Assembly: GCF_027941915.1 (NCBI RefSeq)
Contig: NZ_CP116009.1
Span: forward strand, 2,790,001 to 2,854,000
From: Ramlibacter tataouinensis
GTDB lineage: Bacteria; Pseudomonadota; Gammaproteobacteria; Burkholderiales; Burkholderiaceae_C
Length of the DNA stretch: 64,000 bases
Reading direction: 5' to 3'
The translations under genes were made by a program, and so were the position numbers. The notes beneath the pieces were generated by a model. That model worked only from the letters and a program-made list of their open reading frames with translations. It was not told the origin of the DNA and did not search any database. Shown piece by piece: positions 9,114-19,508 of this stretch (the stretch's first letter is position 1; each line of letters begins with the position of its first letter).

Positions 9114-9180
9114 GCGACCCGACCGCGCGCAGGCCGAGAACCTCGAAGGGCACGGGAATTTCGAGCAACAGGAGACTGAA

Positions 9181-10359
9181 ATGAATCTGCCAGGGCTGAA
9201 CTTCCAGTTGGGCGAAGACATCGACGCGCTGCGCGAGGCGGTGCGCGCCTTCGCCGATGCCGAGATCGCACCGCGCGCGGCCGAGATCGACCGCAGCGAC
9301 CAGTTCCCGATGGACCTGTGGCGCAAGATGGGCGAGCTGGGCGTGCTGGGGATCACCGTGCCCGAGGCCTACGGCGGCGCCAACATGGGCTACCTGGCGC
9401 ACATGGTGGCGATGGAGGAGATCTCGCGCGCCTCCGCCTCGGTCGGCCTGTCCTACGGCGCCCACAGCAACCTGTGCGTCAACCAGATCAAGCGCAACGG
9501 CAGCGAGGCGCAGAAGAGCAAGTACCTGCCCAAGCTGATCTCCGGCGAGCACGTCGGGGCGCTGGCGATGAGCGAGCCCGGTGCCGGCAGCGACGTGATC
9601 TCCATGAAGCTCAAGGCCGAGGACAAGGGCGGCTACTACCTCCTGAACGGCAGCAAGTTCTGGATCACCAACGGCCCGGATGCCGACACGCTGGTGGTCT
9701 ATGCCAAGACCGAACCCGAGCTGGGCGCGCGCGGCGTCACCGCCTTCCTGATCGAGAAGGGAATGAAGGGCTTCTCCATCGCCCAGAAGCTCGACAAGCT
9801 GGGCATGCGCGGCAGCCACACCGGCGAGCTGGTGTTCCAGGACGTGGAAGTGCCGGCCGAGAACGTGCTGGGGTCGCTCAACGGCGGCGCCAAGGTGCTG
9901 ATGTCCGGCCTCGACTACGAGCGTGCCGTGCTGGCGGCCGGCCCGATCGGGATCATGCAGGCCGTGCTCGACAACGTGGTGCCCTACATCCACGACCGCA
10001 AGCAGTTCGGCCAGAGCATCGGCGAGTTCCAGCTCATCCAGGGCAAGGTCGCCGACATGTACACCGTGCTGCAGGCGGCGCGCGCCTTCTGCTACACGGT
10101 CGGCAAGAACCTGGACATGCTGGGCGCCGAGCACGTGCGCCAGGTGCGCAAGGACTGCGCCTCGGTCATCCTGTGGTGCGCCGAGAAGGCCACCTGGATG
10201 GCAGGCGAGGGCATCCAGATCTTCGGCGGCAACGGCTACATCAACGAGTACCCACTCGGTCGCCTGTGGCGCGACGCCAAGCTCTACGAGATCGGCGCCG
10301 GCACCAGCGAGATCCGGCGCATGCTGATCGGGCGGGAGCTGTTCGCGGAGACGATGTAG
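9181..10359 (+). CDS. liuA: Isovaleryl-CoA dehydrogenase
   Basis: An FAD-dependent acyl-CoA dehydrogenase of 392 residues that oxidises isovaleryl-CoA to 3-methylcrotonyl-CoA in leucine degradation. The catalytic base is placed as in isovaleryl-CoA dehydrogenases, Glu247 in [14 protein letters not shown]. The position used by most other acyl-CoA dehydrogenases is occupied by the [12 protein letters not shown] motif, which lacks that Glu. The substrate/FAD motif [11 protein letters not shown] is present. A ribosome-binding sequence (AGGAGA) lies just before the ATG. Other liu genes (carboxylase, hydratase, lyase) are not in this window. Confidence 0.93.
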   Translation: MNLPGLNFQLGEDIDALREAVRAFADAEIAPRAAEIDRSDQFPMDLWRKMGELGVLGITVPEAYGGANMGYLAHMVAMEEISRASASVGLSYGAHSNLCVNQIKRNGSEAQKSKYLPKLISGEHVGALAMSEPGAGSDVISMKLKAEDKGGYYLLNGSKFWITNGPDADTLVVYAKTEPELGARGVTAFLIEKGMKGFSIAQKLDKLGMRGSHTGELVFQDVEVPAENVLGSLNGGAKVLMSGLDYERAVLAAGPIGIMQAVLDNVVPYIHDRKQFGQSIGEFQLIQGKVADMYTVLQAARAFCYTVGKNLDMLGAEHVRQVRKDCASVILWCAEKATWMAGEGIQIFGGNGYINEYPLGRLWRDAKLYEIGAGTSEIRRMLIGRELFAETM

Positions 10360-10476
10360 CGCGCGGCGCTGCCTCGGCTCGGAGGCCGGGGCCGCGAGCA
10401 AGGCCCCGGGTCCTCGCCATACGCAGAACTCCCTAGCCAGTAGCTTTCAATCCCCCAGCCACTCGAAAATACCCCG

Positions 10477-11130
10477 ATGCCCGATATCAAGGACCTGTTC
10501 GCCCACAACCGCGCCTGGGCCGCGCAGATGGAGCGCGAGCGCCCCGGCTTCTTCACCGGCCTGCAGCAGCAGCAGCGGCCCCAGTACATGTGGATCGGCT
10601 GCAGCGACAGCCGGGTGCCGGCCAACCAGATCACCGGGCTCGAGCCGGGCGAGGTGTTCGTGCACCGCAACGTCGCCAACGTGGTGGTGCACTCGGACCT
10701 CAACGCGCTGTCGGCCATCCAGTTCGCGGTGGAGATGCTCAAGGTGCGCCACATCATGGTGGTCGGCCACTACGGCTGCGGCGGCGTGCAGGCAGCGCTC
10801 GAAGACATCCGCGTCGGCCTGGCCGACAACTGGATCCGCCACATCCAGAACGTGCGCGACCGGCACCGCGGCATCCTGGAGAACACGGCGCCCGAGCGGC
10901 GCGTCGACACGCTGGTCGAGCTCAATGTGATCGAGCAGGTGGTCAACGTCTGCGTCAGCACGGTGCTGATCGATGCCTGGGCCAAGGGCCAGCCGGTCGC
11001 GGTGCACGGCTGGGCCTACGGCATCAACGACGGGCTGCTGCAGGACCTGCGCATGGACGTGGCCGGCCCCGACGAACTGGAGCCGCAGTACCGGGCCGCG
11101 CTGCGCGCGGTGGTCGACGCGCAGCGCTGA
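10477..11130 (+). CDS. can: Beta-class carbonic anhydrase
   Basis: The 217-residue enzyme interconverts CO2 and bicarbonate. Zinc ligands and catalytic dyad align with E. coli Can: Cys42, Asp44 and Arg46 in [10 protein letters not shown], then His98 and Cys101 in [10 protein letters not shown]. The C-terminal [16 protein letters not shown] is also conserved. Bicarbonate supply would suit the biotin-dependent carboxylase of leucine degradation, but that link is inference from its position beside liuA. aceK follows after 31 bases. Confidence 0.95.
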   Translation: MPDIKDLFAHNRAWAAQMERERPGFFTGLQQQQRPQYMWIGCSDSRVPANQITGLEPGEVFVHRNVANVVVHSDLNALSAIQFAVEMLKVRHIMVVGHYGCGGVQAALEDIRVGLADNWIRHIQNVRDRHRGILENTAPERRVDTLVELNVIEQVVNVCVSTVLIDAWAKGQPVAVHGWAYGINDGLLQDLRMDVAGPDELEPQYRAALRAVVDAQR

Positions 11131-11161
11131 AGCGCACGGGCAGCCACGCGAACAGGGTCCC

Positions 11162-12958
11162 ATGTTTCCGCAGCGGCTGGACTCCACCCTTGCCTATGAC
11201 ATCGCCAAGGCGATGCTCGACGGCTTCAACCGCCACTACCGGCTGTTCCGGCTGGAGTCGCAGCGCGCCAAGCACCGCTTCGAGACCGCCGACTGGCACG
11301 GCCAGCAGCGGGCCCAGCGCGAGCGCATCGAGTTCTACGACCTGCGGGTCAAGGAAGCGGTCGCGCGGCTGGAAAAGGAGTTCAGGGCCGGCGAGCAGCC
11401 GATGGAGGTCTGGCACCAGGCCAAGCTGCACTACATCGGCCTGCTGATCGACCACCACCAGCCCGAGTGCGCCGAGACCTTCTTCAACTCGGTCACCACC
11501 AAGATCCTGCACCGGACCTACTTCCAGAACGACTTCATCTTCGTGCGGCCGGCCGTCTCCACCGAGTACATCGAGAACGACGAGCCGGCCGCCACGCCCA
11601 CCTATCGCGCCTACTACCCGAGCCGCGACACGCTGCACGAGAACATCGTGCGCATCATCACCAACTTCCAGCTGCGCCGCCCGTTCGACGACCTCGAGCG
11701 CGATGCACGCCAGGTGCTGGAGGCGATGAGCTCGCGGCTGGCGCACGTGAAGCTGCGCGCCAACTTCCAGATCCAGGTGCTGTCGTCGCTGTTCTTCCGC
11801 AACAAGGGCGCCTACGTGGTGGGCAAGCTGATCAACGGCTTCAACGAGGTGCCGTTCGCGCTGCCCATCCTGCACGATGAGAACGGCAAGCTGGTGATCG
11901 ACGCCTGCCTGTTCGGCGAGGACGAGCTGCTGATGCTGTTCTCGTTCGCCCGCGCCTACTTCATGGTCGACATGGAAATCCCGGCCGCGTACGTGCAGTT
12001 CCTGCGCTCGCTGATGCCGCGCAAGCCGCGCTCGGAGCTGTACAACGCGCTCGGACTGGCCAAGCAGGGCAAGAACCTGTTCTACCGGGACTTCCTGTTC
12101 CACCTGAAGCACTCGAGCGACAAGTTCCGCATCGCGCCGGGCATCAAGGGCATGGTGATGCTGGTGTTCGACCTGCCGTCGTTCCCCTACGTCTTCAAGC
12201 TGATCAAGGACTACTACCCGCCGCAGAAGGACACCACGCGCGAGCAGATCAAGGGCAAGTACCTGCTGGTCAAGCAGCACGACAGGGTCGGCCGGATGGC
12301 CGACACCTGGGAGTACAGCGAGGTGGCGTTCGACCGCGACCGCTTCGAGGAAGGCCTGCTGGAGGAGATCCGCCGCTTCGCGCCCAGCCAGCTCGAGATC
12401 GGCGACCGCGACCGCGACGGCCACGAGGAGGTGGTGATCAAGCACCTCTACATCGAGCGGCGCATGATCCCGCTGAACATCTACCTGCAGGAAGCGCTGG
12501 ACGCCGGCGCGCACGAGCAGGTGGAGCGCGCCGTCATCGAGTACGGCAACGCGATCAAGGACCTGGTGGCCGCCAACATCTTCCCGGGCGACATGCTGTG
12601 GAAGAACTTCGGCGTGACCCGCAACGGCAAGGTCGTGTTCTACGACTACGACGAGATCGAGTACGTCACCGACTGTCGGTTCCGCGAGGTGCCGGCGGCG
12701 CGCAACGAGGAGCAGGAGCTGTCCGGCGAGGTCTGGTACCCGGTCGGGCCGCGCGACGTCTTTCCCGAGACCTTCGGCCCCTTCCTGCTGGGCAATCCGG
12801 CCGTGCGCGAGGTCTTCATGCGCCACCACGGCGACCTGCTGGACGCGCGCTTCTGGCAGGCCCACCAGCAGCGCATCCGCGCGGGCCACGTGCACGACGT
12901 CTTCCCCTATGAACAGGACAAGCGGTTCGAGCACGTCGCCGCTGCCACGGTGGCATGA
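11162..12958 (+). CDS. aceK: Isocitrate dehydrogenase kinase/phosphatase
   Basis: AceK phosphorylates and dephosphorylates isocitrate dehydrogenase to divide flux between the TCA cycle and the glyoxylate shunt. The 598-residue protein shows the characteristic ATP-binding region [20 protein letters not shown]. Later AceK blocks [14 protein letters not shown] and [13 protein letters not shown] are clear. The ATG at 11162 gives the family N terminus [19 protein letters not shown]. Unlike enterobacteria, where aceK follows aceBA, here it stands between carbonic anhydrase and a thiolase. Its stop overlaps the next start (ATGA). Confidence 0.96.
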   Translation: MFPQRLDSTLAYDIAKAMLDGFNRHYRLFRLESQRAKHRFETADWHGQQRAQRERIEFYDLRVKEAVARLEKEFRAGEQPMEVWHQAKLHYIGLLIDHHQPECAETFFNSVTTKILHRTYFQNDFIFVRPAVSTEYIENDEPAATPTYRAYYPSRDTLHENIVRIITNFQLRRPFDDLERDARQVLEAMSSRLAHVKLRANFQIQVLSSLFFRNKGAYVVGKLINGFNEVPFALPILHDENGKLVIDACLFGEDELLMLFSFARAYFMVDMEIPAAYVQFLRSLMPRKPRSELYNALGLAKQGKNLFYRDFLFHLKHSSDKFRIAPGIKGMVMLVFDLPSFPYVFKLIKDYYPPQKDTTREQIKGKYLLVKQHDRVGRMADTWEYSEVAFDRDRFEEGLLEEIRRFAPSQLEIGDRDRDGHEEVVIKHLYIERRMIPLNIYLQEALDAGAHEQVERAVIEYGNAIKDLVAANIFPGDMLWKNFGVTRNGKVVFYDYDEIEYVTDCRFREVPAARNEEQELSGEVWYPVGPRDVFPETFGPFLLGNPAVREVFMRHHGDLLDARFWQAHQQRIRAGHVHDVFPYEQDKRFEHVAAATVA

Positions 12959-13443
12959 GCATGCGGGACGCCTGGGAACTGGCGAGCTATGTCGTGACCG
13001 CGCTCGGCCTGCCCTTCGCCATCCTGTTCTTCGCCTGGGAGCAGCGCAAGGAACGCGACAACGAGGAAGAGCACCAGTACCAGCTGCTCTCGGATGCCTA
13101 CAACGACTTCCTGCAGGTGGTGCTGCAGCACCCCGACCTGAGGCTGCGCAGCAACGAGCGGCTGGATAACCCCACGCCCGAGCAGCGCGAGCGCATGCTG
13201 GTGATCTTCGATATGCTGATCTCGCTCTTCGAGCGAGCCTACCTCGTGGCCTACAAGCCCCGCATGGGCGAGGACGAGCGCCGCCGCTGGAACAGCTGGG
13301 ACGACTACATGCGCGAGTGGTGCCGGCGCGAGGACTTCCACAACACCCTGCCGCTGCTGCTGAGCGGCGAAGACCCCGAATTCCAGAGTTACCTGCGGCG
13401 CATCGCCTCCGAGGAGCGTGGCGCCATCCTCACGGCCACCTGA
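12955..13443 (+). CDS. Small membrane-anchored protein of unknown function, coupled to aceK
   Basis: I do not recognise a named family. The 162-residue product has one N-terminal membrane segment (about residues 7-25, [20 protein letters not shown]). A charged, largely helical cytoplasmic region rich in Glu, Arg and Tyr follows, with the notable stretch [20 protein letters not shown]. Its ATG overlaps the aceK stop by four bases, so it is translated with aceK. A role in AceK or central-carbon regulation is only a guess from that coupling. Confidence 0.8.
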   Translation: MSMRDAWELASYVVTALGLPFAILFFAWEQRKERDNEEEHQYQLLSDAYNDFLQVVLQHPDLRLRSNERLDNPTPEQRERMLVIFDMLISLFERAYLVAYKPRMGEDERRRWNSWDDYMREWCRREDFHNTLPLLLSGEDPEFQSYLRRIASEERGAILTAT

Positions 13444-13464
13444 TTTTTCGACAAGGAGTGAACC

Positions 13465-14646
13465 ATGGCTGAATCCATCGTCATCGTCAGTGCCGCCCGC
13501 ACCCCCATGGGGGCGTTCCAGGGCGACTTTTCCACGCTGTCGGCCCACGACCTGGGCGGCGCGGCAATCCGCGCCGCCGTCGAGCGCGCCGGCATTTCGG
13601 CCGACGCGGTCGGCGAGGTGCTGTTCGGCAACTGCCTGATGGCCGGCCAGGGCCAGGCGCCGGCCCGCCAGGCCGCTTTCAAGGGCGGGCTGCCCAAGAG
13701 CGCCGGCGCCGTGACGCTGTCCAAGATGTGCGGCTCGGGGATGAAGGCCGCGATGTTCGCCCACGACATGCTGCTGGCCGGCAGCCACGAGGTGATGGTC
13801 GCCGGCGGCATGGAGAGCATGACCAACGCGCCCTACCTGCTGCTCAAGGGCCGCGGCGGCTACCGGATGGGCCACGACAAGGTCTATGACCACATGATGC
13901 TCGACGGCCTGGAAGACGCCTACGAGCCCGGCCGCGCCATGGGCACCTTCGGCGAGGACTGCGCCGCCAAGTACAAGTTCAGCCGCGAGGCCCAGGACGC
14001 CTTCGCCACCGAGTCGGTCACGCGCGCCAAGAAGGCGACCGAGTCCGGCGCCTTCGCCAGGGAGATCACCCCGGTGACGGTCAAGACCCGCGCCGGCGAA
14101 TCCGTGATCTCGACCGACGAGGGCCCGGGCAAGGTCAAGCTCGACAAGATCCCGACGCTGCGGCCGGCGTTCAAGAAGGACGGCACCATCACCGCCGCTT
14201 CCTCCTCCAGCATCAACGACGGCGCCGCGGCGCTGGTGATGATGACCGAGAGCACCGCCCAGCGCCTGGGCTGCAAGCCCATCGCCCGCATCGTCAGCCA
14301 CGCCATGCACTCGCAGGAGCCCGAGTGGTTCACCACCGCCCCGGTGGGCGCCACCCAGAAGGCGCTGGCCAAGGCCGGCTGGAAGGTGGCCGACGTCGAC
14401 CTGTGGGAGGTCAACGAGGCCTTCGCCGTGGTGCCGATGGCCCTGATGCACGAGCTGAAGGTCTCGCACGACATCGTCAACGTCAACGGCGGCGCCTGCG
14501 CGCTGGGCCACCCGATCGGCGCGTCCGGCGCCCGCATCATGGTCACCCTGATCCACGCCCTGCAGGCGCGCGGCGGCAAGCGCGGCATCGCCACGCTGTG
14601 CATCGGCGGCGGCGAAGGCACGGCGGTCGCGCTGGAACTGGCCTGA
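13465..14646 (+). CDS. Acetyl-CoA C-acetyltransferase (thiolase)
   Basis: A 393-residue thiolase II that condenses or cleaves acetoacetyl-CoA. Nucleophile Cys89 is in LSKMCGSGMKA, His349 in ALGHPIGASGA and Cys379 in CIGGGEG; NEAFAVVP is also present. A good ribosome-binding site (AAGGAG) precedes the ATG by about seven bases. It would finish leucine degradation (acetoacetyl-CoA to acetyl-CoA) or start polyhydroxybutyrate synthesis; the sequence alone does not decide. The codon-optimised look suggests good expression. Confidence 0.94.
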   Translation: MAESIVIVSAARTPMGAFQGDFSTLSAHDLGGAAIRAAVERAGISADAVGEVLFGNCLMAGQGQAPARQAAFKGGLPKSAGAVTLSKMCGSGMKAAMFAHDMLLAGSHEVMVAGGMESMTNAPYLLLKGRGGYRMGHDKVYDHMMLDGLEDAYEPGRAMGTFGEDCAAKYKFSREAQDAFATESVTRAKKATESGAFAREITPVTVKTRAGESVISTDEGPGKVKLDKIPTLRPAFKKDGTITAASSSSINDGAAALVMMTESTAQRLGCKPIARIVSHAMHSQEPEWFTTAPVGATQKALAKAGWKVADVDLWEVNEAFAVVPMALMHELKVSHDIVNVNGGACALGHPIGASGARIMVTLIHALQARGGKRGIATLCIGGGEGTAVALELA

Positions 14647-14701
14647 GGCGCAAGCTTCCGGCCCGGCGCGGCGAAGATGCGTTTATCCGGGCGAGGGTGA
14701 T

Positions 14702-15370
14702 GTGAGCACCGTGCTCGTCCTCGGCGCCTCGCGCGGCATCGGGCTGGAGTTCGTGCGCCAGTACCGCGCCGCCGGCGACAAGGTGATCGCGACCGCGCGC
14801 ACCGACGAGGGGCTGCAGAAGATCGCGGCCCTGGGCGCCGAGCCCGTGCAACTGGACGTGGCGGCGCCGGCCAGCATCGGTGCGCTGGCCGGGCAGCTCG
14901 ACGGCGAGAAGCTCGACATCGCGCTGTACGTGGCCGGCGTGTACAGCACGGCCGGCGCGAAAGAGCCGCCGACCCAGGCCGACTTCGACCAGGTGATGCG
15001 CACCAACGTGCTGGGCGCCATGCAGGCGATCCCGAAGGTGGCCCCGCTGGTGGAGGCCGCGCACGGCCGCTTCGTCTTCATCAGCAGCGAAATGGGCCAC
15101 ATCGCCGGCGCCCATTCCAGCTTCGGCTGGCTGTACCGGGCCAGCAAGGCGGCCCTCAACATGACCGTGCGCGCGGCCAGCTACGACTATCCCCGCGCCA
15201 CGCTGGTGGCCCTGAGCCCCGGCTGGGTGCGCACCGCCATGGGCGGGCCCGGGGCGCCGCTCAGTCCCGAGCAGAGCGTCGCCGCCATGCGCCGCACCAT
15301 CGCCTTGCTCGCCGCGCCGCAGAGCGGCGCGTTCCTCGACCACGACGGCACGCCGTTCGACGGCTGGTAA
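14702..15370 (+). CDS. SDR-family oxidoreductase
   Basis: A 222-residue short-chain dehydrogenase/reductase-like protein with the nucleotide-binding motif VLGASRGIGLEFVRQY at the N terminus and the catalytic Tyr-x3-Lys as LYRASKAALN. The segment NVLGAMQ replaces the usual NNAG region, as in the divergent CsgA-like SDR subgroup. It starts with GTG at 14702. The substrate is unknown; it lies between a thiolase and an acyl-CoA dehydrogenase, so an acyl or hydroxyacyl substrate is plausible. Confidence 0.85.
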   Translation: MSTVLVLGASRGIGLEFVRQYRAAGDKVIATARTDEGLQKIAALGAEPVQLDVAAPASIGALAGQLDGEKLDIALYVAGVYSTAGAKEPPTQADFDQVMRTNVLGAMQAIPKVAPLVEAAHGRFVFISSEMGHIAGAHSSFGWLYRASKAALNMTVRAASYDYPRATLVALSPGWVRTAMGGPGAPLSPEQSVAAMRRTIALLAAPQSGAFLDHDGTPFDGW

Positions 15371-15400
15371 CCGCAACGATCCACACCCAAGACCCTCGAG

Positions 15401-16531
15401 ATGCTGCTGACCCCCGACCAGGAAATGATCCGCGACGCCGTGCGCGCCTTCGCCCAGGAACAACTGTGGCCCCATGCCGCCCGCTGGGACAAGGAGCACA
15501 CCTTCCCGCGCGAGGTGCACCAAGGCCTGGCGGCGCTGGGCGCCTATGGCATCTGCGTGCCGGAGGAATACGGCGGCGCCGGCCTCGACTACGTCAGCCT
15601 GGCGCTGGTGCTGGAGGAAATCGCCGCCGGCGACGGCGGCACCAGCACGGCGATCAGCGTCACCAACTGCCCCGTCAACGCCATCCTGATGCGCTACGGC
15701 AGCCGGGCGCAGAAGCAGCGCTGGCTCACGCCGCTGGCGCAGGGCGAGCTGCTGGGCGCCTTCTGCCTGACCGAGCCGCACGTCGGCAGCGACGCCTCGG
15801 CCCTGCGCACCACCGCCCGCCGCGACGGCGATGCCTGGGTGATCGATGGCGTCAAGCAGTTCATCACCAGCGGCCAGAACGGCCAGCTGGCGGTGGTGAT
15901 CGCCGTCACCGACAAGGGCGCCGGCAAGCGCGGCATGAGCGCCTTCCTGGTGCCCACCAATACGCCGGGCTACGTCGTCGCCCGGCTGGAGGACAAGGTC
16001 GGCCAGCATTCCAGCGACACCGCGCAGATCCGGTTCGACGGCTGCCGCATCCCGGCCGACCACCTGATCGGCGAGGAAGGCGAGGGCTACAAGATCGCGC
16101 TGTCGTCGCTGGAGGGCGGGCGCATCGGCATCGCCGCCCAGAGCCTGGGCATGGCGCGCAGCGCCTTCGAGGTGGCGCTGGCCTACGCCAAGGAGCGCGA
16201 GAGCTTCGGCAAGTCCATCTTCGAGCACCAGGCGGTCGGATTCCGGCTGGCCGAGTGCGCCACCCAGCTCGAAGCCGCGCGCCAGCTGATCTGGCATGCC
16301 GCCAGCCTGCGCGATGCCGGCCGGCCCTGCCTGAAGGAAGCGGCCATGGCCAAGCTGTTCGCCAGCGAGATGGCCGAGCGGGTCTGCAGCGCCGCCATCC
16401 AGACGCTGGGCGGCTACGGCTACGTCGGCGACTTCCCGGTCGAGCGCATCTGGCGCGACGTGCGCGTGTGCCAGATCTACGAGGGCACCTCCGACGTGCA
16501 GAAGATCATCATCCAGCGGGCGCTGGCGTGA
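15401..16531 (+). CDS. Acyl-CoA dehydrogenase
   Basis: A 376-residue FAD-dependent acyl-CoA dehydrogenase. It has FCLTEPHVGSDASAL for flavin/substrate contact. Unlike liuA in the same region, it keeps the standard catalytic Glu361 in IYEGTSDVQKIIIQRAL, so it belongs to the short/medium-chain or 2-methyl-branched type. The gene overlaps the following HAD gene by four bases (GTGA), indicating coupling. The precise acyl chain cannot be told from sequence. Confidence 0.93.
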   Translation: MLLTPDQEMIRDAVRAFAQEQLWPHAARWDKEHTFPREVHQGLAALGAYGICVPEEYGGAGLDYVSLALVLEEIAAGDGGTSTAISVTNCPVNAILMRYGSRAQKQRWLTPLAQGELLGAFCLTEPHVGSDASALRTTARRDGDAWVIDGVKQFITSGQNGQLAVVIAVTDKGAGKRGMSAFLVPTNTPGYVVARLEDKVGQHSSDTAQIRFDGCRIPADHLIGEEGEGYKIALSSLEGGRIGIAAQSLGMARSAFEVALAYAKERESFGKSIFEHQAVGFRLAECATQLEAARQLIWHAASLRDAGRPCLKEAAMAKLFASEMAERVCSAAIQTLGGYGYVGDFPVERIWRDVRVCQIYEGTSDVQKIIIQRALA

Positions 16532-17205
16532 GGCCGGCGCACCGCTTCGATGCGGTCCTGTTCGACTGCGATGGCGTGCTGGTCGACAGCGAACCCATCA
16601 CCCACGGCGTGCTGCGCGACATGCTGGCCGAGCGCGGCTGGGAGCTCACGCCGGCCGAATGCATGCGCATCTTCCTGGGCAAGGCGGTGAAGGACGAGCG
16701 CGAGCGGATCGAAGCCGCCACCGGCCGGCCGCTCACCGACGATTGGCTGGCCGACTTCCGGCGCCGCCGCAACGAGCAACTGGAGCGCCGCGTCGGCCCG
16801 ATCGCGGGTGTGCCGGCGGCCGTGGCCGACGTCCACCGGCGCTTCGGCGGGCGCGTCGCCTGCGCCACCGGCGCCGACCGCGGCAAGGCCGAAATGCAGC
16901 TGGCCAAGTGCGGCCTGCTGCCGTTCTTCGACGGGCGCGTGTTCAGCGGCCACGAGATGCCCCGCTCCAAGCCGGCCCCCGACGTCTACCTGGCCGCCGC
17001 GGCGGCGCTGGCTGCGCAGCCGCGGCGCTGTGCCGTGGTGGAGGACACCGTCGTCGGCGTGACGGCCGGCGCGGCCGCCGGCGCGACCGTGTTCGGCTAC
17101 AGCCCACCGGAGGCGGGGCACGACGGGGCCGCCGCCCTGCGCGCGGCCGGTGCCGTGCACGTGTTCACGCGCATGGACGAACTGCCGGGCTTGCTCACGG
17201 ACTGA
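16528..17205 (+). CDS. HAD-superfamily phosphatase (phosphoglycolate phosphatase-like)
   Basis: A 225-residue HAD subfamily IA hydrolase. The nucleophile motif FDCDGVLVDSEP has Asp13 and Asp15, followed by an alpha-helical cap, the motif II region CATGADRGKA, Lys in RSKPAPDVY and the acidic motif VVEDTVVGVTAG. GTG at 16528 overlaps the stop of the acyl-CoA dehydrogenase. Substrate is unknown; members act on phosphoglycolate, sugar phosphates or similar. Confidence 0.86.
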   Translation: MRPAHRFDAVLFDCDGVLVDSEPITHGVLRDMLAERGWELTPAECMRIFLGKAVKDERERIEAATGRPLTDDWLADFRRRRNEQLERRVGPIAGVPAAVADVHRRFGGRVACATGADRGKAEMQLAKCGLLPFFDGRVFSGHEMPRSKPAPDVYLAAAAALAAQPRRCAVVEDTVVGVTAGAAAGATVFGYSPPEAGHDGAAALRAAGAVHVFTRMDELPGLLTD

Positions 17206-17267
17206 CCGGGCCGGCGCCGTCGGCGGCCCGGCGCGACAATGGCAGGGCAAGCCGACCCGCCCACCCC

Positions 17268-17954
17268 ATGCGAATCCTGCTGGCCGAAGACGACAAAGTG
17301 CTGGCCGACGCCCTGTCGCGGGCGCTGGCGCGCGCCGCCCACGCGGTGGACGTCGCAGCCACCGGCGAGGAGGCCGACCAGGCGCTGCGGGCCGCCGCCT
17401 ACGACCTGGCGATCCTGGACATCGGCCTGCCCGGCCTGAGCGGGCTGGACGTGCTGCGCCGGCTGCGGGCGCGGCGCGCCACCACGCCGGTGCTGATCCT
17501 CACGGCGATGGATGCGCTGGCCGACCGGGTGGCCGGGCTCGATGCCGGCGCCGACGACTACCTGACCAAGCCGTTCGAGCTGGCCGAGCTGGAGGCGCGG
17601 GTGCGGGCGCTGCTGCGGCGCGGCGCCGCCGCCGTGTCGCCGCTGCTGCACCATGGCCGCCTGACCTTCGACACCGTGGGCCGGCGCGTGGCGTTCGACG
17701 GCAAGCCGATCGAGCTGTCGGCGCGCGAACTGGCGGTGCTGGAGCTGCTGCTGCTGCGCGCCGGCCGGGTGGTGAGCAAGGAGAACATCGTCAGCCACCT
17801 GTACGGCTGGGGCGACGACGTCGGCCTGAACGCCATCGAGGTCTATGTCTACCGCATCCGCCGCAAGCTCGAGCCGCTGGGCTGCGAGATCCGCACGGTG
17901 CGCGGCATGGGCTACCTGATGGAACGCAGCCACGAGGAGGGCGAGGCATTGTGA
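17268..17954 (+). CDS. OmpR-family response regulator (TctD-like)
   Basis: A 228-residue response regulator with an N-terminal receiver domain (acidic pair Asp8/Asp9, phospho-acceptor Asp51 in AILDIGLPG, Lys in LTKPFELAE) and a C-terminal OmpR winged helix (about residues 125-225, ending VYRIRRKLEPLGCEIRTVRGMGY). It resembles TctD/QseB regulators. Its stop overlaps the GTG start of the histidine kinase. A -10-like GACAAT lies about 30 bases upstream. No tricarboxylate transporter is adjacent, so the signal is unknown. Confidence 0.9.
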   Translation: MRILLAEDDKVLADALSRALARAAHAVDVAATGEEADQALRAAAYDLAILDIGLPGLSGLDVLRRLRARRATTPVLILTAMDALADRVAGLDAGADDYLTKPFELAELEARVRALLRRGAAAVSPLLHHGRLTFDTVGRRVAFDGKPIELSARELAVLELLLLRAGRVVSKENIVSHLYGWGDDVGLNAIEVYVYRIRRKLEPLGCEIRTVRGMGYLMERSHEEGEAL

Positions 17955-19345
17955 GCACGCGGCTCAAGGGCGTCCTGCTGCGTTGGCTGCTGGGGCCCTT
18001 GCTGGCGCTGCTGGTGCTGGACACCGCGCTGGGCTGGTGGAGCGCCGCCCGGCTGGCCAACCAGGCCTACGACCGCGGGCTGCACGAGATCGCGCGCGAG
18101 GTCGCGCTGCACGTGCACGCCGGCACCGACGGGCCGCGGCTGGACCTGTCGCCGGCGGCCGAGCGCGCCTTGCAGGTGGACCAGGACGACCGCCTGTTCC
18201 TGCGGGTCTGGGACGCCGGCGGGCGCGCGCTCGGCGGCGACGCCGCGCTGGGGCCCCCGCCGCGATGGCCGCCCAGGGACGGCCGGCCGCTGTTCCATTC
18301 GGACCGCATCGCCGGCGAGGACGTGCGGGTCGCCGTCTCCTGGCTGCCCTACGACGCGCAGGATGCCTCCCGCCAGGTGCTGGTGACGGTGGCCGAAACC
18401 ACCCACAAGCGCCAGCGCCTGGCGTGGGAGATCGTGGCGAGCCTGCTGCTGGCGCAACTGGTGCTGATCGGCATGGCGGTGGCGGCGGTGTACTGGGGCG
18501 TGGGGCGCGGCCTGCGTCCGCTGGGCGCCCTCGGCCGGGCGCTGGCGCGGCGCTCGCACCAGGACCTGAGCCCGCTCGACGCCGCCCATGCGCCCGAGGA
18601 AGTGCGCCCGCTGGTGGAGGAGGTCAATGCGCTGATGCTGCGGCTGGGCGCGGCGCTGGACGCGCAGAACCGCTTCGTCGCCGACGCCGCGCACCAGCTC
18701 AAGACGCCGGTGGCCGGCCTGAAGGCACAGATCGACCTGGCCCTGGGCGAGAGCGATCCGGCCCGGGTGCGGCACTCGCTGGCCCAGTTGCACCTGAGCG
18801 CCGAACGGCTGTCGCGCATCGTGCAGCAGTTGCTGGCGCTGGCCCGCAACGAACCCGGCGCCGCCGGCGCCGTGCGCCTGCAGGCGCTGGATCTGGAGGC
18901 CTTCGCGCTGGAGATCAGCATGGAGTGGGCGCCGCAGGCGCTGGCGCGGGACATCGATCTCGGCTTCGAGGGGCAGGGTGCGCCGCTGACGATCGACGCC
19001 GACCCTGACCGGCTGCGCGACCTGCTGAACAACCTGGTCGACAACGCCGTGCGCTACAGCCGCGAAGGCGGGCGCGTCACGGTCAAGGTGGGCCGTGCCG
19101 GCGAGGCGCGCACGCTATCGATCAGCGACGACGGCCCCACCATCCCGGCCGAGGAACGCAGCCGCGTGTTCGAGCGCTTCCACCGGCTGCTGGGCGGCCG
19201 CGCCGAAGGCAGCGGGCTGGGGCTGGCCATCGTCAGCGAGATCGCCGCGCTGCACGGCGCCCGCATCACGCTCGGCGAGGACCACGACGGCACCGGCAAC
19301 ACCTTCACGGTGCACTTCCCGCCGCCGGAAGCCGTTCCCCACTGA
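17951..19345 (+). CDS. Sensor histidine kinase (TctE-like)
   Basis: A 464-residue inner-membrane sensor kinase. It has a TM segment near residues 10-30, a periplasmic domain of about 130 residues, a second TM around 160-185, HAMP, then HisKA with His248 in ADAAHQLKTPVAGLKAQ and a HATPase domain (NNLVDNAVRYS and GSGLGLAIVSEIA). The H-box form AHQLKTP is that of TctE-type kinases, supporting pairing with the upstream regulator. GTG start with four-base overlap. Confidence 0.9.
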   Translation: MSTRLKGVLLRWLLGPLLALLVLDTALGWWSAARLANQAYDRGLHEIAREVALHVHAGTDGPRLDLSPAAERALQVDQDDRLFLRVWDAGGRALGGDAALGPPPRWPPRDGRPLFHSDRIAGEDVRVAVSWLPYDAQDASRQVLVTVAETTHKRQRLAWEIVASLLLAQLVLIGMAVAAVYWGVGRGLRPLGALGRALARRSHQDLSPLDAAHAPEEVRPLVEEVNALMLRLGAALDAQNRFVADAAHQLKTPVAGLKAQIDLALGESDPARVRHSLAQLHLSAERLSRIVQQLLALARNEPGAAGAVRLQALDLEAFALEISMEWAPQALARDIDLGFEGQGAPLTIDADPDRLRDLLNNLVDNAVRYSREGGRVTVKVGRAGEARTLSISDDGPTIPAEERSRVFERFHRLLGGRAEGSGLGLAIVSEIAALHGARITLGEDHDGTGNTFTVHFPPPEAVPH

Positions 19346-19508
19346 CGGGCCTGTCCGCGGCCGCCGGAATCCTCGGGGCGAGGCGGTCGCCGGCGGCCGG
19401 CCGTGTAAGCCTGCAGACAGCTGGCCGAAAAGGCCGCGACAGCGGCTCTTCCTAAGCTCGGATGCGAGCGCAGGCCTCCGCCGGCGCCTCCGCCGCACGA
19501 AGGAAGCC

